Shown here: in pieces, positions 57,101 to 64,000 of the stretch
How the letters are laid out: each line of letters starts with the position of its first letter
Position numbering within the stretch: the stretch's first letter is position 1
Origin: Spirodela intermedia
Lineage: Eukaryota > Streptophyta > Magnoliopsida > Alismatales > Araceae
Assembly: GCA_902729315.2 (NCBI GenBank)
Contig: LR746273.1
Coordinates: forward strand, 129,001 to 193,000
Reading direction: 5' to 3'
DNA: 64,000 nt
Translations under genes and position numbers: made by a program
Notes under the pieces: model-generated
The model's database searches: none
What the model saw: the letters and a program-made list of their open reading frames with translations, nothing else
What the model was told of the DNA's origin: nothing

Positions 57101-59314
57101 ATCGCAGTTTTGGATACTGATGTCACAGAGACGCAAAAAAAGTAAGGCCACTATGTTCCTTTGCTGCAAAAATTAAATAACTATTTACCTTTGCCGAAAA
57201 ACTTATTAACTATTTATCTGTTATGTTCCTAACGCTATTGGTTTGTTTTTCCTGCAATTTCTGATGCTATGACTTCATAAAATTACTTACAATTTAAAAT
57301 AATATGCGCTCATGGTATGCTCGGTCACCAAGATATCAGTCAAGGAATTCACTAAATGATTTATATTTGACGCTTGGTGTATAGGAAGTTAGTTTATTGG
57401 GAGTGTTCTTTATATAAACTTCTTACAGAAGGTGAAGACGCCAGTGGTCCTTTTTTTTATATATAAGGTCTTGTAATATCCTCCAGGATTTTTCTAGGTT
57501 TTGAACAACCATGAATGACCTGCTATACCAGAAATGTTTTTAGTCTATAACGTTGAATGGCTGATAATATTGGCAACGTACGGAAAAACCATGAGTTCGA
57601 ATCAGCTTTTGTTAACAGATGAGTCCTGTCTCTTTAAATTAGCCTGACGTGGAGTAGATTGAGGAAAGGATAAGAAATGTACAGCTTTACCGAACAAACT
57701 TTTATATGGAAAAGTCAAATGAAGGCAATGTTTGCTCAAATTCAACAAAGGCAGGATAATGTTGAAGAAAGCTTCAATTGATTATGTGAAATGAGTAACA
57801 TTGTTATTTTGAGGGCTCGATTTCAGGTTATTTATTACTTCTGTGCTTGGATTTGAATGAGTTGTTTTCTCAAAGCCATTGGTGCCTTTGAGTGTGTTTC
57901 GGCTCTCCCTGCGGTGCACCGTATGAGTGTGCAGCTATTTGGATCCAAAATTCATTTCTATTCGGGTGGTTTCGCACTGCTCGTTATTTGTATGCGAAAA
58001 TTCATTATTTCTTGTTTATTGACCAAAAATTGACGATGCGAATTTTATTTTCAGGAATAGCGGACTGACTTTGCATGACTGTTTATTTACTTCCCTATCG
58101 CAGGCTAGATTTGTCAAAGGAAAATGCTGTATCGCTCTCTGCAAGCCATCTGCAGAAGTTGAGTTTAACCTTCCAGCTAACAACACCACTTGGCCATGTT
58201 TTCAATTCACAGCAGGTATATTGACCATTGAGTGATGAGGCCTTTTTTTTCTTTTTCCTTCTCGTTTAATTTTTTTCCTTTGAAATACTCATTCAAAGCG
58301 CCCAAGCTTCTTGCAGCGTTTTCTGAAGCTTAGACATGAGTCTAAAGTTGAACACATCTTTCTTGTGGGGAGAGATGACAGGCGATTTAAGATAGTACTG
58401 GTGAGTACCTTTGTCCACGTACTAAAAACAAATTTACAAGTTTTCGGGTGACTAGTATAAGTACAATTTTCTTCTCCCGATTTTCTTCAGTTATCCATGC
58501 ATCGCTTCCTTTTTTTTCTTTTTTTTTTCTTTTTTTTTTTTTTTTTTTTGGGTTAAGAGGATGCGTTGAGGGCTGCTGTAAAATATGCTGCCAAAGGAGA
58601 GAATTTGTTTGTATCATATTTTCAGTGGAGAATCAAACATTATTTTCTGGGGTCACTAGAGGTCTTCTTCTAGTTCAAAACTATGCCAATGGTTGAAGAC
58701 ATTGATCCTAGCTGTTGCATTGTTTCTCTTGATTTGTCTTTGAGAGTGATTGCTTTGTATCTATCAATGAGCCATGTTACTCTGGAGTTGATAATTAAAA
58801 AAAAATAAAAATAAAATATGAGGTGATGATGAAGTGACGCCTATTCTGATGCTCTTGGCATTTATTTATTTATCTATCATTAGGACTTTCTGGGTCTCGT
58901 TGAGAAGTTTTACTACCTTTCTGGAAGATACGAAATCGAACTCACTGTGGGCGACGTAGCAATGGTATGTGTTTGCCCCCCCCCACATATGCCCCACTTT
59001 GTATTTTCCTGTTCTACTCCCAACAGAACCACTGACCTTATGTGGTTGTTTACAGGAGAACTCGTTCTTTTTGGCCATAGGACACCTGGAGCTAGACCTG
59101 CCAGAGGCCCCAGAGAAAGCAGCCCGGCCACCTCCTCAGCCTGTTGATGCCTACCTGAGGTTTGGACCAAAAGCGGAGATATCTCACATTTTCCGTGCAC
59201 CAGAGAAGCGCCCGCCGAAGGAGCTTTCTGTTGCATTCTTGGTTCTTACCCTCCTGCCACTGTTGGTATTCATCGTCGGGGTGAGTCAGTCGTTTTCCCA
59301 AAGTGGGCAGGTTT

Positions 59315-59363
<49 letters not shown>

Positions 59364-59745
59364 CTACGGATCAGTTCTCGATGCGCATAATAAATTGTGG
59401 CTTGATTGGGCAGCTGCTGCGCCTGGGAGTCAATCTGAAGAATTTCCCTTCTTCGGCTGTGCCTGCTCTCCTCGCCATTCTCTTCCATGTTGGAATCGGA
59501 GCCGTGCTTTCTCTCTACGTGCTCTTCTGGCTAAAGGTTCTCACCCCCACCCCCCATGAATCTGCTGTGCATATCCATTGACTCCCCTGTGCATGTCTAT
59601 TGATAATCTGCCTCTTCCCTGCGCACAGTTGGACCTGTTCATTGCACTGAAGGCTCTGGCGTTCCTCGGAGCTTTCCTCGTCCTCGTTGGCCACCGGACC
59701 CTCACCCACCTCGCATCCACAGCGGCAAAGCTGAAGTCATCCTGA
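51135..59745 (+). CDS. RPN2: Ribophorin II, oligosaccharyltransferase subunit (RPN2/SWP1 family)
   Basis: Nineteen exons: 51135-51289, 52455-52647, 52768-52857, 53043-53099, 53214-53283, 53476-53540, 53735-53789, 55171-55298, 55420-55535, 55842-55911, 56472-56576, 56822-56911, 56999-57141, 58104-58215, 58317-58400, 58884-58964, 59056-59280, 59414-59536 and 59629-59745. They join to 692 residues, close to the Arabidopsis protein (about 691). A signal peptide (about residues 1-24) is followed by a long lumenal part with [26 protein letters not shown] and KAEISHIF, then three membrane segments near the C-terminus. Ribophorin II is part of the ER oligosaccharyltransferase that puts N-glycans on nascent proteins. 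Intron 9 is GC-AG. Exon 5 start was chosen at 53214 because it alone keeps frame and gives the conserved QSDGRWRY join. The upstream frame start is a TTG, so the ATG at 51135 is used. Confidence 0.95.
53790..55170 (+). other. Large intron 7 of RPN2
   Basis: GT-AG intron of 1381 nt, AT-rich, with short frames that show no family resemblance. Confidence 0.8.
55536..55841 (+). other. GC-AG intron 9 of RPN2
   Basis: Donor AACAG|GCAAGT is the strong consensus for GC-AG introns; acceptor GAAATAG. The join gives [15 protein letters not shown], agreeing with the family. Length 306 nt. Confidence 0.88.
57142..58103 (+). other. Large intron 13 of RPN2
   Basis: GT-AG intron of 962 nt, AT-rich, no recognisable insert. 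Confidence 0.8.
58508..58549. repeat. Near-pure T run in RPN2 intron 15
   Basis: About 40 nt of T with three interrupting C residues, inside the intron between 58401 and 58883. Confidence 0.9.
59318..59362. repeat. (TA)n microsatellite in RPN2 intron 17
   Basis: About 45 nt of alternating T and A within the intron 59281-59413. Confidence 0.95.
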
Positions 59746-60281
59746 GCCAAAAGTCTCCCCTTGTCACATTTTCCTGCTTTTAGATTTTACATGAACGGTG
59801 ATGGCGCTCGGCCAAATCCTGTGCAAAACTTTTAGATGACGAAGTTTTGATGGCGCCTTAGCTGTAGACTATCTCAAGGGAGGCAGATGAAAGCTTATTA
59901 GATAATCCACAGCACAGTTGTTTTCCTCTCGACCTGACCTGAGCATTTTTTCGATTTTCACCAACCAGTTTTCACATATGATAAATAAATAAAAATAAAA
60001 ATAAAACCCGTCAAACCGAAAATAAACACCGGTTGATTTGCAGTTTTTATATGAGTGCGCGAGGGTGAGGACCTGTTGAGTACGTACATTTAAGCAGAAT
60101 ACTCTTTATATGCGTGCCCGTTGACATTTAGCCTTATATGTGGGTCGCAGATATGGAAGCTCCCCGTGTAGGATACAACTGTACGGAGATGGATCCAGGG
60201 CGAAGCGTGAAGACGGACGGGAAACCCACCCTCCGACAGCCGCAGGTCCTTCCTCCCCCTCCGAACCACCGAACATGACGT
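59746..60281. other. Convergent 3' flanks of RPN2 and the thioesterase gene
   Basis: Holds both 3' UTRs. AATAAATAAAAATAAAA-like text near 59981-60005 offers poly(A) signals for RPN2. No gene is supported. Confidence 0.55.
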
Positions 60282-60993
60282 TCAGAGCTTGGCGTGCTTA
60301 CGCAGCGCCTCCCCGGCCTCCCGAGACTCCTCCGGCACAGGCAGGCTCGTCAGAAGCGTCACGCTGGAGGACGCCAGAAGCGCCCCTTTTCCGGCATCCG
60401 ACCTCTCCCCCTCCTCCGCTGGTTGGGGGTGCGCTCTTTCCCCCGCCATCACTTTCCATAGCCGCACCTCCCATACCTGGTCAAAAACGAAGGGCGGCGA
60501 CCGTGTCAGCGCCGAGCTAGGCTACACGCTACTCTGGTTCGCCGGCGTAGAGGACGGGTCGCCGGGAAGGAGAGTCCTAGGGACCTGGATGGCCTTGCCG
60601 GCGCGGATGGGGCGCGCCTCGGCGACGACATCGTCGCCGAGCGAGGCCGGGCGGTGGTGGTTGATGCTCAGCTGGATGCCGGCCACGCGGCGGAAACCGG
60701 AGGCCATGTGTGCTCCCATGCTCGCCAGCGACTCCGCTATCAGGGCCGATACGCCTCCGTGCAGCACCTTGAAGGGCTGCACCACTCGTGGTTAGAGAGA
60801 GAGAGGGATCGGCAGAGGGTAACAAATTGAATGGGGCAATTACCTGGCAGCATATTGGGGAGACTCTGAAGCATCCGCACACAAGGGAAGGCGAAAGGAC
60901 CTCGATCTTGAACCCGAAGGCGTGGAGGGTGGGGTCGACCTCGGCTGTCTTCGACGGCAAGGCTTCTACCCTCGGATTGTTCGTCATCGCCAT
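60282..60993 (-). CDS. 1,4-dihydroxy-2-naphthoyl-CoA thioesterase (DHNAT), peroxisomal hotdog-fold
   Basis: Three exons on the minus strand: 60993-60844, 60776-60585 and 60476-60282, giving 178 residues with GT-AG introns. The core [20 protein letters not shown] with [19 protein letters not shown] is nearly the same as Arabidopsis DHNAT1, a hotdog-fold thioesterase. The enzyme frees 1,4-dihydroxy-2-naphthoate from its CoA ester in peroxisomes, a step in phylloquinone (vitamin K1) synthesis. The protein ends KHAKL, so the last three residues form a peroxisomal targeting signal type 1, as in the family. A low-complexity insert of about 20 residues ([15 protein letters not shown] region) sits between the VWEVRLWK strand and the [11 protein letters not shown] strand and is longer than I recall for the family. 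It converges with RPN2. Confidence 0.93.
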
Positions 60994-62161
60994 GGCGAGG
61001 GATGAAAGGACGATGGGGGAGGAGGGAACGGACTTCCTCGTACTCTTCTACGCGAGCCGTCTTGAAGAAAGGATTGAGTGGTTGACCGTTCCTCTTAAAA
61101 TTTGCATCTTTTTCCCCGTGGTTGGTGCGGAAGACGACAGCCACGCGTTGCACGGGGATCGTCAAATGACTGTATTCTCTTGTCCATGGGTCTGTATTTT
61201 CTCCCCTTCCACTAAAACAGCGCACTAATGCCGCGCACTGAGAGAGCTGGCGGCACATATGCCCCGGCAGAAGAAAATCGCGCTACTTTTCACATGGAAC
61301 GGAGAAAAAGAATGCATGCTGTATCCTGCAGAAAGAATAATACTCCGACGAGTTTCTAAAAAAGATACGGAAAGGGGAGCCCTTTCCGAAATCCCCGCCT
61401 GGCATTGGCGTTCAGTGCTACTCCGAACCGAGAATAAGACACGCTGTACGCTTGGATCTTTATTGAGAGTGACAAATATCTCCGGATCTTTACACCATCT
61501 TCATTATCATCGTTGAGCGAAAAAATGGAGGGCCCATCCGATTGGTGCGAAGTACATGGAGTAATCCTTCCAAACGACAAGAACGGAAGTACAATTAAGC
61601 TTCGCAGCCGGGAGGCTGGATGCCACCTTGTTGATGTGGTTTCGGCCGGAGGAGAGGCCGTCGAAACCTGAAGACAAGACTGGAGAGGGCAGTGGGAAGC
61701 TGGGTGGCTAAGCCGCGGCGACGGCAGGCTCACGGTTTCCGCAATAGGGATCGCCGGAGAGCCGGAGTCCGTCATCCAGAGGGGCCAGAGGTCTCCGAGA
61801 ACCCTCCAGTGCTGTCCTCAGCCAGCGGACAGGGTCCGCCGTGAGATCGAACGGCGTCAAGGCCATCCAGGCGGTGGCCGGACAATAGGGAGGGATTGAG
61901 TGGGGAGGAACGAGGGCCAATCTGCCGCGTCGGCGAGTTCTACCTCCCGCGTCGGCGCCCGTGTTCCGTTTCTTACCAGTCGGTTAAGATGTCCCAGAAG
62001 AGAACCCCCTCTGGCCGTTCGTCGTCCCCTTTGGCTAGTAATCATTGGAAGTCAGAAAGGAGGACGAGGGCTCTCCGGCACAGAGCGGAGAGGACTAGGT
62101 TCTGGACGGTGATGGGAGACTAGGAAGCCGTGGAGATCGTAATATATAAGGATTGCACAGC

Positions 62162-62194
<33 letters not shown>

Positions 62195-63200
62195 GGTGGG
62201 AGACATTCTTTCAGTTGAGTGGTGGTTGGCCCCAAGGAACGGGAAGAAGATGAGGAAGAGTGGGCGAGTTCACTGATAGTACGGCATGCACGAGAAGCAC
62301 GATAATGATCCTCACGTCGAGTGCTCCCTCTTTTAGGACTTGATTCTCCCTCTTCACAGCCCCAAATGAGCCCCATGCACCTGAGTTCTGCTCGCAAGTT
62401 CATAATTCACCTCAATTCATGAGACTAGCGCTAATGGAGAGGGAGGGAGAGAAAAAGAGAGATAGTTTCTGCATGTACCCTTCGCTACTCCAATGCTTTC
62501 ATCAAGAGAGAACTGATGATGATTTCTTCGTCGGAAGCAATTTAACAGGAGCCACAGAGAAGCTTAGGCAAATAATTCTTCAAACAACATTGAAAAAAAA
62601 AAGATCTAATTCCTGAGAGTTGAGGTCCCTCGTCATTCTCTGAATCTGGAGAGATGGTCTTACTTGCTTGGCCTCCTCACCTTGAGGCGGTACACGAGCC
62701 CATCCATCTTCGCAAAATCACGGGGAGCTCCCCGTCCTGCATCGTCGGTCACTCGGGGAGATACGATGCGTTCTCGTAGGTGTGGCGGAAATCGGGAAGC
62801 AAAAACTAGACGACGACCGGGAATACTTCGTTCTCCAGAAGATGCAAAGTTCTTTCAACGCCGCCCATCAGTTTGGCTGCATTCTTGAAGAACAACGTCA
62901 CGCGCAGTAAGATTCTGGCTGGAATCATCTTCCAAGTCTTCTAATCAATGGAATCGGTTGTCTAAGCAGTCCTGCCAAGGGATCTACGTTTCATCCCCTC
63001 TTCCACCAGCACAAGGATGTGTATATATCTTCACATTCTGGTACTTCAAGAAAGTTTTCATTGACAGTCAAAATTTATGACTCATATTGATTATATGATG
63101 ACTTAGAACATACTTCTGATTACACAAGAAGCACATTCTTTGGGCGTGTTAGTTTTGTCTTTCAAGGCTTGTAGTGGATCTCATTAAGGTGATTCACCCC
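60994..63200. other. Upstream flank of DHNAT and gene-free stretch
   Basis: The first few hundred bases are probably the DHNAT promoter and 5' UTR. Beyond that only short frames without family resemblance are seen. A (GA)n run lies at 62162-62187. The minus strand has short frames near 62650-62930 with plausible codon use (for example a 42-codon frame with MGGVERTLHLLENEVFPVVV) but stops interrupt it and I do not recognise it. Confidence 0.45.
62162..62187. repeat. (GA)n microsatellite
   Basis: GA dinucleotide run of about 26 nt. Confidence 0.95.
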
Positions 63201-63279
63201 CTCGACCCAAACGTGGATCCGACCAACTGCCACTAGATTTATCCTCTTCCTTACCAGCACGTGACTTCTTATGGGGCAT

Positions 63280-64000
63280 ATGTCATGGAGGGAGTTTGGG
63301 TTGTTGATGAAATTTTTTTGTAGCTTGTATAAGAAATTTTAATTGTTGAGTTATGATCTTATCCCACTCCAAGAGAATGGCCACATTTCATTTGATATAA
63401 CGTAGATCCTAATGGATTTCATCAGTCACTTTCTCCAATTGTTCAACCTAGTCATCTAATTTTTGGGTGGCATGAGGTGAAACTAGCTTAGCTATGATAT
63501 CAATGTGATGTGATCCCAAACCATGAGGAAGAGCTCTCTAATTTTAATCAAAGTGAATGATGGTGAAATGATAAGGAAAAGAAAAGGGACTTTATTGATG
63601 ACATAAGGGGAAAGAATAAGGTAGAACTCAATTGGGGAATTCCTTCGACCCACCAGCCATTTCAAGATAGTCTACCTCTGAAGGTTCTTCTCGAGCACTT
63701 GCTATACTTTTTCCACACCCCTTCACCATACAGATCTAGACTAATTTCATAAGACATCCTAACTGCAAAATTTCTCAATAGGATGTCATTGATGATAAGA
63801 CAAGTCTATCTACACTTAATTAAGGACTTTCAAAATATGGTTGCCTATCAATTCTATACCATCGTTTCTCCATTTTTTTACTATCAATTGACCTCTTCCA
63901 ATGTATTGTCCATCGAGATTTCTAAGGATGGTAAAAATATCTCGAGATCATATCAAATTCACCATTAGAAAAATAACTCACCTAAGATAGCATGGAAGTA
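63280..64000 (-). mobile_element. Decayed gypsy retrotransposon, 5' part, minus orientation
   Basis: GCTTAGCTATGATATCAATG near 63487-63506 resembles a mutated complement of the tRNA-Met primer site. To its left, the minus strand reads HATQKLDD, VEQLEKVTDEIH and NVAILLEWDKIITQQL with stops between, in the style of a gypsy Gag N-terminus. The LTR would lie to the right and run off the window. AT-rich and stop-filled, so dead. Confidence 0.55.

Noticed and set aside
60740-61258. Longer minus-strand frame overlapping DHNAT exon 1
   Set aside because: It is in another frame from the hotdog sequence and shows no family text.

Overview
The window is nuclear DNA of a flowering plant, most likely a monocot. 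Reasons: all genes are split by U2-type introns (plus one U12-type intron), the products match land-plant families (TOL, 11S globulin, R2R3-MYB, DUF761, PLS-class PPR, peroxisomal DHNA-CoA thioesterase), several coding regions are very GC-rich (PPR, 11S globulin, DUF761 gene) while introns and repeats are AT-rich, and decayed Ty1-copia and Ty3-gypsy elements fill the gaps. The monocot placement rests only on the GC pattern and is an inference.

Layout. 1-651 (-): first exon of a MOM1-like or other chromatin protein, running off the window. 5013-5927 (+): NDUFAF6-like complex I assembly factor, one exon. 11228-12163 (+): R2R3-MYB of the MYB13/14/15 type, three exons. 13402-15711 (-): cytosolic malate dehydrogenase pseudogene, introns kept but catalytic core deleted. 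16170-16709 (-): DUF761 protein. 17500-26500: AT-rich island of nested, decayed retroelements with a ~240-bp tandem repeat. 26543-26615 (+): tRNA-Arg(CCG). 27619-30505 (+): TOM1-like (TOL) VHS-GAT protein. 30928-32701 (+): 11S globulin seed storage protein. 33798-48348 (-): complete cohesin SMC1 gene, 18 exons, 1218 codons, with one AT-AC U12-type intron followed directly by a GC-AG intron and a copia relic in intron 6. 48935-50560 (-): PPR protein, orthologous in appearance to Arabidopsis At5g66500. 51135-59745 (+): ribophorin II (oligosaccharyltransferase subunit), 19 exons, 692 codons. 60282-60993 (-): DHNA-CoA thioesterase with a C-terminal AKL peroxisomal signal. 60994-64000: no recognised gene; ends in a gypsy relic.

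The genes do not form a pathway. They are a normal euchromatic mix of housekeeping genes (cohesin, OST, complex I assembly, phylloquinone synthesis) and tissue-specific genes (storage globulin, MYB). I found no undescribed multi-gene system. The most notable points are the neighbouring non-canonical introns of SMC1, a second GC-AG intron in ribophorin II, the intron-containing MDH pseudogene, and a stop-free, frame-preserving 93-nt intron inside the MYB R3 repeat. Exon boundaries were set by hand from splice sites, reading frame and remembered family sequence; no search was run.
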